In this document: positions 1-8,504 of the stretch, piece after piece | Position numbering within the stretch: the first letter of the stretch is position 1 | How the letters are laid out: each line of letters begins with the position of its first letter | Source of the DNA: Gemmatimonadota bacterium | GTDB taxonomy: Bacteria; Gemmatimonadota; Gemmatimonadetes; Gemmatimonadales; Gemmatimonadaceae | Assembly (NCBI GenBank): GCA_023249305.1 | Contig: JAHFCU010000002.1 | Coordinates: 1-38,573 of the forward strand | Reading direction: 5' to 3' | Length of the DNA stretch: 38,573 nt | The notes under the pieces: model-generated | Seen by the model: only the letters and a program-made list of their open reading frames with translations | Database searches by the model: none | What the model was told of the DNA's origin: nothing | Program-made: the position numbers and the translations under genes

Positions 1-1065
1 CTCAAGGCGATTGCGCTGGCTGCGGCGCCGAGTGTCAAGACTCACCCACTGCGCGCCGCGCGCGTCGCGATTCTGCATACGTGGGGCACCACACAGACCG
101 AAGGCTGGTGGCGCATCGCGTTCGACGCGGAGAAGATCCCGTACGACTACATCAGTGTGCAGGACGTGGCGAAGGATGCGAACCTGAACGCGAAGTACGA
201 CGTGATCCTCTTCCCACCGACGAGCGGAGCGCAGCAGATCATTGATGGCATGCCGATGTGGCGCAATCCGATGCCGTGGAAGGTGACGCCAGAGACGCCC
301 AACCTCACGACGTTCGCGCAGACCGACGATATGCGTCCGGGGTTGGGGTACGGAGGCTTGGAGAACCTGAAGGCGTTCGTGACGCACGGCGGCGTGCTCG
401 TCACTGCCGCCGGAACGTCAGACTTCGCGCTGCAGTTCGGTTTGAGCAACGGCGTCAGCGCCACTACAGCGCGCCGGGGCTCGATTGTCGGCAGCCTGCT
501 GCGCTCGAAGATCGTGGACGACGCGAGCCCGATCATGTACGGTGTGCCGGACAATCTGGCCGTGTACAGCGACGACGGGCAGAGCTTCGGCATCAGCGCT
601 ACGCGCGGCGGTTTCGGGGGTGGTCGTGGGGGCGGTGCAGGCGGTGGCACACGAGCCACCGGCCGCGGCACCTCGGACGACGGTGACGTCGTGCAGGGGT
701 TCACGGCCCTCGATCCCAAGTTTGAGGCCGCGGTGCGCCCCACGGTGCAGCCGTGGCAGTACGCGCCCATCACCGACGATCAGTTGCGTACGCCACTCAA
801 CATCATTCCACCAGACCAGCGTCCGCGCGCGGTGCTGCGTTTCGGCGACCAGAGCGGCCTGCTCGTCAGCGGCCTGCTCGATGGTGGCAGTGACATCGCC
901 CAACGCTCGCTCGTGGTGGATTCACCGCTCGGCAACGGGCACGTGGTGCTCTTTGCGAACAACCCCGTGTGGCGCGGCGAGACGATCGCGAGCTACGCGC
1001 TGGTGTTCAACATCATCCTGAACCACGACAACCTGAACGCGGGGCGCAAACTCGACGCCAAGTAG
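1..1065 (+). CDS. M14-family zinc carboxypeptidase-like protein, C-terminal part (5' end outside window)
   Basis: The reading frame is open from the first base to the TAG at 1063-1065, so only the last 354 residues are present and the catalytic half lies upstream. What is visible resembles the C-terminal region of large secreted M14-like peptidases common in Gemmatimonadota. A Rossmann/glutamine-amidotransferase-like segment (AARVAILHTWG, then YDVILFPP and GGVLVTAAGTSDFA) is followed by a glycine-rich linker near residues 200-220 and a beta-rich tail ending in a segment with GNGHVVLFANNPVWRG. No zinc ligands can be checked here. The likely location is periplasmic or extracellular. The family call rests on recalled resemblance of this C-terminal layout, so it is tentative; the frame itself is certain. 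It is followed by the SusC promoter region. Confidence 0.6.
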   Translation, partial: LKAIALAAAPSVKTHPLRAARVAILHTWGTTQTEGWWRIAFDAEKIPYDYISVQDVAKDANLNAKYDVILFPPTSGAQQIIDGMPMWRNPMPWKVTPETPNLTTFAQTDDMRPGLGYGGLENLKAFVTHGGVLVTAAGTSDFALQFGLSNGVSATTARRGSIVGSLLRSKIVDDASPIMYGVPDNLAVYSDDGQSFGISATRGGFGGGRGGGAGGGTRATGRGTSDDGDVVQGFTALDPKFEAAVRPTVQPWQYAPITDDQLRTPLNIIPPDQRPRAVLRFGDQSGLLVSGLLDGGSDIAQRSLVVDSPLGNGHVVLFANNPVWRGETIASYALVFNIILNHDNLNAGRKLDAK

Positions 1066-1103
1066 CGTCAAGCACGCGCGGTCTGAGGAGGACGCGGACT
1101 AAG

Positions 1104-1134
1104 TTGACAGCGCTTCCTTTTCTCTCCATATAGT
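1104..1134 (+). promoter_or_regulatory. Candidate sigma-70-type promoter for the susC/susD pair
   Basis: A perfect -35 hexamer TTGACA (1104-1109) is followed by TATAGT (1129-1134), which fits the TANNNT -10 pattern. The 19-nt spacer is longer than the ideal 17. It sits in the 219-nt gap between the M14-like gene and susC and would give a leader of roughly 145 nt. Confidence 0.5.
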
Positions 1135-1206
1135 CAATTCGTGGACGCAGATTCAGCGGCTGCCACACTACGGTCCCCCGGAAAGGTTTTCGCACGTCAA
1201 AGTTCC

Positions 1207-1234
1207 CGCGTCAGCGTTGGCTGCGGCTGATGCG
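1207..1234 (+). other. Stem-loop in the susC leader
   Basis: A 9-bp stem (1207-1215 with 1226-1234, one G-T pair) closes a 10-nt loop about 50 nt before the susC start. No U tract follows, so it is not an obvious terminator. It may be an mRNA structure in the long leader; no function is shown. Confidence 0.3.
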
Positions 1235-1284
1235 CTTCACGTTCGGTGCTGGACCGTTTCATCACCATTCCGGTGGAGAATGCC

Positions 1285-4200
1285 ATGAACGCGTTGATCA
1301 CCCATCGAGTGCTGCGATTCGTCACGCCTGCGCTCCTCATCCTCCTGATCTCCGCACCGGCGGCGGTGCTGCGGGCGCAGGCCACGGGTGCGGTTCAGGG
1401 TACGATCACGGCCGAGGGCACGAACGCTCCGATTGAGGGAGCGCAGGTATCAGTGGTCGGCAGTCCGCGCTACGCGCGGACGGATGCCACGGGACACTAC
1501 CGATTGGCCGGGGTGCCTGCAGGCACCTCCGTCATCCGGGCGCTGAGCATCGGCTATTCCGGACAGACGCACAGCGTGACGCTGCAGAGCGGCGCCACGG
1601 TCACCTTGGACTTCTCGCTCAAGGTGACGGCGCTCTCGCTTGACGCCGTGGTGGTCACCGGAACGGCCGCCGAAGCGCGCAAGAAGGAAGTGGGCAATGC
1701 GATGGCAACCATCGACCTAAAACTGGTGCCAGCGCCGCAGATCAAGGACGCGCAGGACATGCTGAGCGGTCGGGCCGCGGGCGTCACCGTGCTCGGCAAC
1801 TCCGGTCAGCCAGGGGCAGGCGGCACCATCCGGCTCCGCGGCAGCAACAGCATCACGCAGGGCAACAACCCGATCATCTACGTAGATGGCATTCGCATCT
1901 ACAGCCAAAATGGTCCCGTCACCGCGGGCGCCCGTCAGAGCGCGGCGGCGTTCAACGACATCAAGGCGGATGAGATCGAGCGCGTGGAGATCGTGAAGGG
2001 GGCCGCGGCGACCACGTTGTACGGCACCGAGGCATCCGGCGGTGTGATCCAGATCTTCACGAAGCGCGGATCATCAGGCGCCCCGCAATGGGCCACTTCG
2101 CTGACGAGCGGTGTGAACGTGATGGGACACGTTGGCCCGAAATCAGACCCGACAGGCCTCGGCCTGAACGACTGCTCGGGCGTCCACGCGAATGGACTGG
2201 GGCTCCTGTACACGGATCCCACGTGCCCCAAGAGTGGCACATGGTTCCGCCAGGGCCCGGTGCAGCGCCTCGACCTTGAGGTGAAGGGCGGCGGCGACAA
2301 CATGACGTACTTCATGTCCGGCAACTACGGCGACAACGAAGGTGTCATCAAGACCGGCTTCCAGAAGGACGGTGGCTTTCGCGCCAACTTCTCCTTCATG
2401 CCGGCCAAGAAGCTCATGATTGCCTTCAACTCCGCGTACAACCGGAAGTCCATTGGCTGGATCGGCGACGGGAACCTCGCCAACGGGTTCACGCTGAACG
2501 TAATGCGAGGCCCGAGCAACAACTTCAAGGGCGGCAAGGGCACGGACTGCGCCAACGTCGCGACCGGCACGACCTGCATGACGAACGCGTACATCCTCGA
2601 TCAGCAGATTTCCAACGACGCCGATCACTTCATCACGGGCACGACGGTATCTTGGAACCCGATCGAGGGCCTGAGCAACCGCTTCAGTGTCGGGTTCGAC
2701 TACAACTCGAGCGTCAACAAGCAACTCATACCGTTCGGCTTCCTCGTGCTTCCCACGGGACAGCTCAACCAGGGTGTGTGGAACCACACCAAGCTCTCGC
2801 TCGACTACGCCGGTTCGTACCAGAACACCTTCCTGAAGACGTTCGCCTCAACGCTGTCGTGGGGCGGGCAGCTGTTCGACGACAGAGACCGGTTGACGGG
2901 CATGACCGGAACCCTGCTCTCCGGCCCAGGCGAGCCCACGATCGGCTCGTTCGCCACCGTCGTCCTCGGGGCCACCAACGAGTCGCGCGTGGTGAATGCC
3001 GGACTGTTCTTGCAGGAGATGATTGGTTGGAATGACCGCGCCTTCGTCACCGGCGGCCTGCGCGTTGACGGCAACAGCGCCTTCGGCTCGGCGTTCGGAC
3101 TGCAGACCTATCCGAAGATCAGCGCCGCCTACGTCCTGTCAGAGGAAAAGTGGTGGCCGACCAACTGGGTCCAGACGCTCAAGTTGCGCGCCGCCGTTGG
3201 CGAGTCGGGAAAGGCGCCCGGCGCGTTCGACGCCGTCCGCACCTGGGATCCAGTCGCCGGCGACGAAGGAAAGCCCGGTGTGGTCGTCCAGCAGCGTGGC
3301 AACCCGGATCTCGGCCCTGAACGCACCCGCGAAGTCGAAGTCGGATTCGACATCGCTGCATTTGAGAGCCGTGTGGCGGTGGAGCTGACGGCATTCCGGG
3401 CGCGCACATATGGCGCACTCATCGGCGTCGTCTACCCGCCGTCAGAAGGGTTCTCGCGGTCGCAGCTGCAGAACGTCGGCACGCTCGAGAACAAGGGACT
3501 CGAGGTGCAGATCAACGGCGACATCCTTCGCGGTTCCGACGTGGACTGGAGCGGGCGCGTAAACCTGACCTCGCTTGCGAGCAACACGATTGACGTGGGT
3601 GGCGTTCCGATCTCCACCGGCACGGGGGGCAGCTACGTCCGCGAAGGCTATCCGGTGCCTGGCATCTTCGGTTACAAGATCATGAACCCGGACGAGATCG
3701 CCGATCCGGTCATCAAGTCCGATCAGTACCTCGGCACGCTGTATCCGACGCACATGATCAGTCTTGGCACGACGGTCACGTGGCGCCGGCGTCTCACGCT
3801 CGACGTGCTCGGCGAGTTCCAAGCCGGCGGACATCTCACGAACTGGATCGGCTATCAGGGCATCGTGCGCAACGTCTGGCAGCCCTGCTACGCCGTGCAG
3901 GCCAAGTTGATCGCCTACAACGGCGCCGACGCCAAGAAGGGGACGGCCGACGATGTGTTGAATGCGCTCGACGGCGTGAACGCAAGCGACCGCGGACGCT
4001 GCGCGATTGACGCGACCGTGCGCAACGCTGACTTCTGGGTCGCGAAGACCGATTTCTTCAAGCTTCGCTCGGTCTCGCTCTCCTACAAGATGCCGGAGCG
4101 CTACTTGTACGGTCTGGCAAAGGGGGCGACCATCACCCTGTCCGGACGCAACCTCTGGAAGAGCACCAAGTACGACGGCGCAGACCCCGAAGCCAATGAC

Positions 4201-4293
4201 GCGAGCGATGCCGGGTCGGGCCTAGGCCGGCGCGAGTACTACCAGTTGCCTCCGTTCAAGACCTTCCTGGCGAACGTTCGCCTCACCTTCTGA
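1285..4293 (+). CDS. SusC/RagA-type TonB-dependent outer-membrane transporter
   Basis: The product is a 1002-aa outer-membrane beta-barrel that, with its SusD partner, imports oligomeric nutrients using TonB energy. The ATG at 1285 is chosen because GGTGGAG lies 5-6 nt upstream and the product starts with a good signal peptide (h-region ALLILLISAPAAV, cleavage near LRAQA); an in-frame start at 1246 would add 13 residues before it. Order: signal peptide, a carboxypeptidase-regulatory-like domain (about residues 35-115, GAVQGTITAEGT...), a SusC-type plug (VVVTGTA; DMLSGRAAGVTV; NPIIYVDGIRI; TLYGTEASGGVIQIFTKRG), then a long barrel ending in FLANVRLTF, a typical C-terminal outer-membrane signal with terminal Phe. 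The substrate cannot be read from sequence. Neighbouring peptidase genes make peptides as plausible as glycans. susD follows after 20 nt. Confidence 0.95.
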   Translation: MNALITHRVLRFVTPALLILLISAPAAVLRAQATGAVQGTITAEGTNAPIEGAQVSVVGSPRYARTDATGHYRLAGVPAGTSVIRALSIGYSGQTHSVTLQSGATVTLDFSLKVTALSLDAVVVTGTAAEARKKEVGNAMATIDLKLVPAPQIKDAQDMLSGRAAGVTVLGNSGQPGAGGTIRLRGSNSITQGNNPIIYVDGIRIYSQNGPVTAGARQSAAAFNDIKADEIERVEIVKGAAATTLYGTEASGGVIQIFTKRGSSGAPQWATSLTSGVNVMGHVGPKSDPTGLGLNDCSGVHANGLGLLYTDPTCPKSGTWFRQGPVQRLDLEVKGGGDNMTYFMSGNYGDNEGVIKTGFQKDGGFRANFSFMPAKKLMIAFNSAYNRKSIGWIGDGNLANGFTLNVMRGPSNNFKGGKGTDCANVATGTTCMTNAYILDQQISNDADHFITGTTVSWNPIEGLSNRFSVGFDYNSSVNKQLIPFGFLVLPTGQLNQGVWNHTKLSLDYAGSYQNTFLKTFASTLSWGGQLFDDRDRLTGMTGTLLSGPGEPTIGSFATVVLGATNESRVVNAGLFLQEMIGWNDRAFVTGGLRVDGNSAFGSAFGLQTYPKISAAYVLSEEKWWPTNWVQTLKLRAAVGESGKAPGAFDAVRTWDPVAGDEGKPGVVVQQRGNPDLGPERTREVEVGFDIAAFESRVAVELTAFRARTYGALIGVVYPPSEGFSRSQLQNVGTLENKGLEVQINGDILRGSDVDWSGRVNLTSLASNTIDVGGVPISTGTGGSYVREGYPVPGIFGYKIMNPDEIADPVIKSDQYLGTLYPTHMISLGTTVTWRRRLTLDVLGEFQAGGHLTNWIGYQGIVRNVWQPCYAVQAKLIAYNGADAKKGTADDVLNALDGVNASDRGRCAIDATVRNADFWVAKTDFFKLRSVSLSYKMPERYLYGLAKGATITLSGRNLWKSTKYDGADPEANDASDAGSGLGRREYYQLPPFKTFLANVRLTF

Positions 4294-4313
4294 CCAACCG
4301 CGAGGATATCACG

Positions 4314-5546
4314 ATGATGACCAAGAGAGTTTTCCTGGTTGCCCTCGCCGGCACGCTTGCCACGGTCGCTTGCAACGGCTACTTGGACGTTACCAACCCG
4401 GGCCCGATTGCCGATGAGGCCCTCTACACGCCCGACGCAGTGCCTAGTCTCGTCGTCGGCATGTCCTCCGACCTGTCCAACGTCCTCGACGAAATCACGC
4501 GCATCACGTCGATCGCTGGCGATGAAAGCGGGCATGGCGGCAGCTACACCGCCGAGCAGATCTGGGTGAAGGGTGTCGTCCGGCCGGAGGACGTGAACGG
4601 CCTCTGGTCGGCTATGCACCAGGTCCGGTTCGAGTCGGAGTCCGGCGTGGATCGCATGAAGGCGATGACCAGCTTCGCCTACAACACCAGCGCGTACGCG
4701 GCACGGGCAAACATGTTTGGGGGGTTCTCCAACCGAATGCTCGGGGAGACCACGTGCGAGGCGGTCTTCAACGCCGGCCCTGCCGAGGACTACAAGACGT
4801 ACTTCACGCGCGCGGAGACGTACTTCACCGAGGCGATTCGGATCGCGCAGGCGGCCGGGACCAGCGCCACGGACATCTTGAACGCATCGTACTCAGGCCG
4901 CGCCGCGGTGCGGGTATCGCTGGGGAACTGGGCGGGGGCCGTCGCTGACGCGGCGCTCGTTCCATCGAACTTCGTGTATCTCGCGTACTTCTCCACGAAC
5001 TCGACCCGCGAGAACAACTCGCTGGTGCAGGAGACGTACGTGCGGCGCGAGTTCAGCGTCTTCGGATCGCAGTGGGCGCAGGTGTTCAAGGATCCGCGTG
5101 TGCCGTGGGACACGATCAAGACGACGTCAGGTTCAGTCCAGAAGGGGCAGGACGGCATTACGAACTTCTTCCGGCAGGCCAAGTACAAAGACCTCGGCGC
5201 CGACATTGCCATCGCCAAGGGAACGGAGATGCTGATGATCCGGGCTGAAAATGCGCTGCGCGGTTCGGACATTGCCGGGGCGTTCACCTTCATCAACCAG
5301 CAGCGGGCAGTTTCTGCCATGACAGCGCTTACGGCGCCGGCGGATCTTCCGACCGCGTGGGCAACGCTCGAGAAGGAGAAGGGCGCGGTGCTCTGGTTGG
5401 AAGGACGCCGTCTGGGAGACCTGCGGCGCTGGTACGCAGAGAGCGGACCCGCGCACAACACCTTCCTCGAAGGCCGTGACAAGTGCATTCCGATCAGCCT
5501 GAACGAATTGCAGACGAACCCGAACCTTCGCAGCCGGCTGCCGTAA
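4314..5546 (+). CDS. RagB/SusD-family outer-membrane lipoprotein
   Basis: This is the surface substrate-binding partner of the SusC transporter immediately upstream (20-nt gap). The 410-aa product begins with a lipoprotein signal (VALAGTLATVAC, lipidated Cys at residue 20; Thr at -3 is unusual for a lipobox) followed by the SusD-like N-terminus NGYLDVTNPGPI. The hallmark C-terminal segment WLEGRRLGDLRRWY is present, and the protein ends shortly after the expected DKCIPISLNE segment. Length is at the short end for the family (often 450-600 aa). GAGG at 4302-4305 precedes two adjacent ATGs (4314, 4317); either could be used. It is transcribed with susC and ended by the hairpin at 5560-5599. Confidence 0.93.
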   Translation: MMTKRVFLVALAGTLATVACNGYLDVTNPGPIADEALYTPDAVPSLVVGMSSDLSNVLDEITRITSIAGDESGHGGSYTAEQIWVKGVVRPEDVNGLWSAMHQVRFESESGVDRMKAMTSFAYNTSAYAARANMFGGFSNRMLGETTCEAVFNAGPAEDYKTYFTRAETYFTEAIRIAQAAGTSATDILNASYSGRAAVRVSLGNWAGAVADAALVPSNFVYLAYFSTNSTRENNSLVQETYVRREFSVFGSQWAQVFKDPRVPWDTIKTTSGSVQKGQDGITNFFRQAKYKDLGADIAIAKGTEMLMIRAENALRGSDIAGAFTFINQQRAVSAMTALTAPADLPTAWATLEKEKGAVLWLEGRRLGDLRRWYAESGPAHNTFLEGRDKCIPISLNELQTNPNLRSRLP

Positions 5547-5559
5547 GCGGTCGGCGCCA

Positions 5560-5599
5560 CAGCTCCCCGCGCGCAGAACCGCGAGCGCGCGGGGAGCTG
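5560..5599 (+). terminator. Rho-independent terminator-like hairpin after susD
   Basis: A perfect 15-bp GC-rich stem (5560-5574 with 5585-5599) closes a 10-nt loop 13 nt after the susD stop and is followed by GTGTTT, a weak U tract. It most likely ends the susCD transcript and insulates the next gene. Confidence 0.8.
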
Positions 5600-5643
5600 C
5601 GTGTTTGAGCACTATTTCCCCCTCAACGCACGCGTGAGGAGAC

Positions 5644-8256
5644 GTGGGAACCACGAAGCAACCGGTCATCCGCAGGATCATCCTCGCGCTGTTCTTTCTT
5701 TCGGGTGCGTGCGGGCTGATCTACGAAGTGGTTTGGATGCGGATGCTCACGCTCGTCTTCGGTGCCACAGCCCTTGCGACGAGCGCCATCCTCGCATCGT
5801 TCTTCGCTGGGCTGGCGCTGGGGAGCTGGTTCCTCGGCCGCGTAGCGGACAAGCATCGGCAGCCGCTGGTGCTGTATGCACTGCTCGAGGCGGGCGTCGG
5901 CCTGTACGCATTCGTTTTCCCTCTCCTGCTGGCCGGTGTGACGGCGATCTACGTAGCCGTCGCGCGCCATGTGGACCCGGGCTTCACCGCGCTGAGTCTG
6001 CTTCGGTTCGCTCTGGCGATGCCCGTGCTCCTTCTGCCGGCGACGCTGATGGGTGGCACGCTCCCCGTAATCGTGAAGTTCATCGCCACGGACAGGGAGC
6101 GCCTCGGGCTCAACGTAGGCTGGCTCTACGCACTCAACACATTCGGTGCGGTGGCGGGCGCAGTCGCAGCGGGGTTCTTCTTCATCCTGCTGCTCGGTGT
6201 GCGCGAGACGGCCCACCTGGCCGGCGCGATGAACTTGGCCATCGCGGGTGTGGCGTACCTGCTGAGCCGAGCAGTAGAAGGTGTGCCAGAGTCAGGAGGA
6301 AGTCCGACTGTCGGCGCGACATCGCACGCGGGAGGTGTTGAAGCGTCAGGCGACGCCGTGACGCCGGCTTTGGCGCGGCTGTCGCTCTGGGCCGTGGGGC
6401 TGTCGGGAGTCGCCGCTCTCGCCCTCGAGGTGCTCTGGACACGATCTCTCGTCTACTTCCTCGACAACTCCACGCACGCGTTTACCACAGTGCTGACCGC
6501 CTTCCTGCTGGGCATCGCCCTCGGAAGCGCCGTCGTGGCACACATCGCCGACCGGCGCCTCCGATTGGTGGGTGCGTTTGGGGTGGTCGAGGTGCTCATC
6601 GGATTCTCCGCCCTGCTCGCGATTCCCCTGCTCGCGGCGGCCACGCCCGTGCTGAGCGGACTGGATGGCCAGACGCTGGATGCGATGTTTCTGTGGAAGT
6701 GGAGCGCGCTACGGTTCGCCCGAAGCCTGACTGTGATGCTCATTCCCACGGTGCTGATGGGGATGACTGTTCCGCTGGCCGCGAAGATCTGCACGCGGCA
6801 GTTGGCCGAGCTCGGCGGATCGATGGGGCGCGTCTACTCGGCGAATACGATCGGAGGCGTCGTCGGCTCAGTTCTGGCCGGTTTCGTGGTGATTCCTCTG
6901 CTGGGCGTAAGCCGCGGCATCGTTGCGATGGCCGCGCTGAGCACGGTGATCGGCAGTGTGTTGCTGTTGGCGGAGCCAGCGTGGCGTGGCCAAAAGACGG
7001 TGCGGGGAGCGATCGGCGCGGGAGTAGCACTGCTGTTCGTCGTCACTGCATGGCTGACGGCGAACAACCTCGTGCTGGCGTCGTACCGGGAGCGGGCGGA
7101 TGGCACTGACGTCGTGTTCTACCGGGAAGGCATTGGCTCCACGGTGAAAGTCTTCCGCGATGCACAGGGAGAGAAGACGCTGAGCATTGACGGATTCCCC
7201 GTAGCGGGCACCACCATCGGGATGCGGGACGCACAAGAGACGCTGGGCAACTTCCCGCTGCTGCTGAGCAACGCCGCGTCTCCCCGCGTCAACCTCATCG
7301 GGTTCGGCGCGGGCGGCGCGTCGTGGGAGGCGTTGCAGTACGACGTTGCCAGCGTGGACTGTGTTGAACTTGTACCGGCGGTCATCGAGGCGGCGAAGTG
7401 GTTTCCCGAGGTGAACCACAACGTCCTATCGCGGCCCGCGTATCACCTGGTCGTGGACGACGGGCGGAACTACGCGCTCGTGACCGACAAGTCGTACGAC
7501 GTGATCTCCGTGGATGCCACCTCTCCCAAGATGGCCGGCAACGGAAGTCTCTACACGCTGGAGTTCTTCCAGTTGGTGAAGGCGCGCCTGTCGGAGAATG
7601 GACTCGCCGTGCAGTGGCTTCCCTTCCATCTGCTGTCGGATGCGGAGTTGAAGATGACGGCGAGGACGTTCATGCAGGTCTTTCCGCATACGACGCTCTG
7701 GCTGTCGCCGCTCAAGTACCACGGCCTGCTCGTTGGGTCGAGCCAACCGTTGCGCATCGACATGCAGGTGCTTCGGCGCAAGCTGCAGCGGCCAGACGTT
7801 CAGCGCGAGGTGTCGCGGGTCGGGGTGCTCAACCCGTTCGATTTCCTGTCGGGATTCGTCATGGGCGAGGAAGATTTGCGCCAGTATGTGGCTGGCGCTC
7901 GCGTCAACACCGATAACCATCCGTATCTCGAGTTCACGCCCGCGTGGTCATACTTCATCGCGCAGCGCTACGCGCTGCAGAACCTGACCGCCTTCCGGGC
8001 CACGCGAAAGAGCGTCCTGCCCCTGCTGGTGAACACGGGAGACACACCGACGGCAGTCGCCGCGACGGCAGACAGCGTGACCCGGCGATTCGACGCCACC
8101 CAGCACAGTTTCTGGGGCGACATCCTCTACGCTCTAGGGAAGAGCGACCGTGCGTGGAAGGAGTGGGCCGCGGCGCTGGCGATCGATCCGAGCGACAGCA
8201 GTGCGACGCGGGCCATTCGACGAGCGACCGAACCGCTGGCACCGATGAGACGCTGA
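5644..8256 (+). CDS. Fused multi-pass membrane / spermidine-synthase-like protein
   Basis: The 870-aa protein has about a dozen hydrophobic helices in residues 1-460 (first: ILALFFLSGACGLIYEVVWMR) arranged as two similar halves. Each half has a GxxLPxxxK-like segment (LMGGTLPVIVKF, LMGMTVPLAAKI) followed by GxxYxxNTxGxxxG. A soluble spermidine-synthase-type Rossmann domain (about 470-780) follows, with GFGAGGAS, the acidic CVELVP strand end, VVDDGRNY and DVISVDATSP. The family is widespread as fused MFS/spermidine synthase. In true aminopropyltransferases the last motif is usually D-S-T-D-P; here it is D-A-T-S-P, so polyamine may not be the substrate. The tail (after 810) looks like a single TPR-type helix pair. 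The GTG start has GAGGAG only 2 nt upstream, so the exact start is uncertain. Confidence 0.85.
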   Translation: MGTTKQPVIRRIILALFFLSGACGLIYEVVWMRMLTLVFGATALATSAILASFFAGLALGSWFLGRVADKHRQPLVLYALLEAGVGLYAFVFPLLLAGVTAIYVAVARHVDPGFTALSLLRFALAMPVLLLPATLMGGTLPVIVKFIATDRERLGLNVGWLYALNTFGAVAGAVAAGFFFILLLGVRETAHLAGAMNLAIAGVAYLLSRAVEGVPESGGSPTVGATSHAGGVEASGDAVTPALARLSLWAVGLSGVAALALEVLWTRSLVYFLDNSTHAFTTVLTAFLLGIALGSAVVAHIADRRLRLVGAFGVVEVLIGFSALLAIPLLAAATPVLSGLDGQTLDAMFLWKWSALRFARSLTVMLIPTVLMGMTVPLAAKICTRQLAELGGSMGRVYSANTIGGVVGSVLAGFVVIPLLGVSRGIVAMAALSTVIGSVLLLAEPAWRGQKTVRGAIGAGVALLFVVTAWLTANNLVLASYRERADGTDVVFYREGIGSTVKVFRDAQGEKTLSIDGFPVAGTTIGMRDAQETLGNFPLLLSNAASPRVNLIGFGAGGASWEALQYDVASVDCVELVPAVIEAAKWFPEVNHNVLSRPAYHLVVDDGRNYALVTDKSYDVISVDATSPKMAGNGSLYTLEFFQLVKARLSENGLAVQWLPFHLLSDAELKMTARTFMQVFPHTTLWLSPLKYHGLLVGSSQPLRIDMQVLRRKLQRPDVQREVSRVGVLNPFDFLSGFVMGEEDLRQYVAGARVNTDNHPYLEFTPAWSYFIAQRYALQNLTAFRATRKSVLPLLVNTGDTPTAVAATADSVTRRFDATQHSFWGDILYALGKSDRAWKEWAAALAIDPSDSSATRAIRRATEPLAPMRR

Positions 8257-8271
8257 GAACAGGCTGTCGAC

Positions 8272-8337
8272 GGTGGCGAGCTGGTAGCGTTTCGACACGA
8301 ACCTGCTCCGAAACGTTGCCACGCAGACGCTGCCACC
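8272..8337. repeat. Nested inverted repeats between the fusion gene and the sensor kinase
   Basis: Outer arms GGTGGC (8272-8277) and GCCACC (8332-8337) enclose a 7-bp inner stem CGTTTCG (8288-8294) / CGAAACG (8309-8315) with a 14-nt loop. No U tract follows, so a Rho-independent terminator is not well supported. A short separate dyad GTAAG-G-CTTAC lies at 8408-8418. The rest of this 248-nt gap shows only a TACGTT box at 8449-8454 that could be a -10 element. Confidence 0.35.
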
Positions 8338-8504
8338 ATCAACCTCCCGCGGTCAAGTTGCTGTCCCGAGGTCGCTTGCGGATGGCAATCATCACGGCAT
8401 CAGTTGTGTAAGGCTTACGGTCCGTTCGCGCACCGGCTGGGGCGCGCCTACGTTTGTCCACGCATCATCGGTGACCCGAGTCCGCGCGCTTTTTTCTGGA
8501 CACC

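Noticed and set aside
600-680. A repeat tract in the glycine-rich part of the partial M14 gene
   Set aside because: The codons encode an ordinary Gly/Arg linker without a regular DNA period.
8481-8500. A T6 run before the sensor kinase as a terminator
   Set aside because: No stable hairpin immediately precedes the run on the plus strand.
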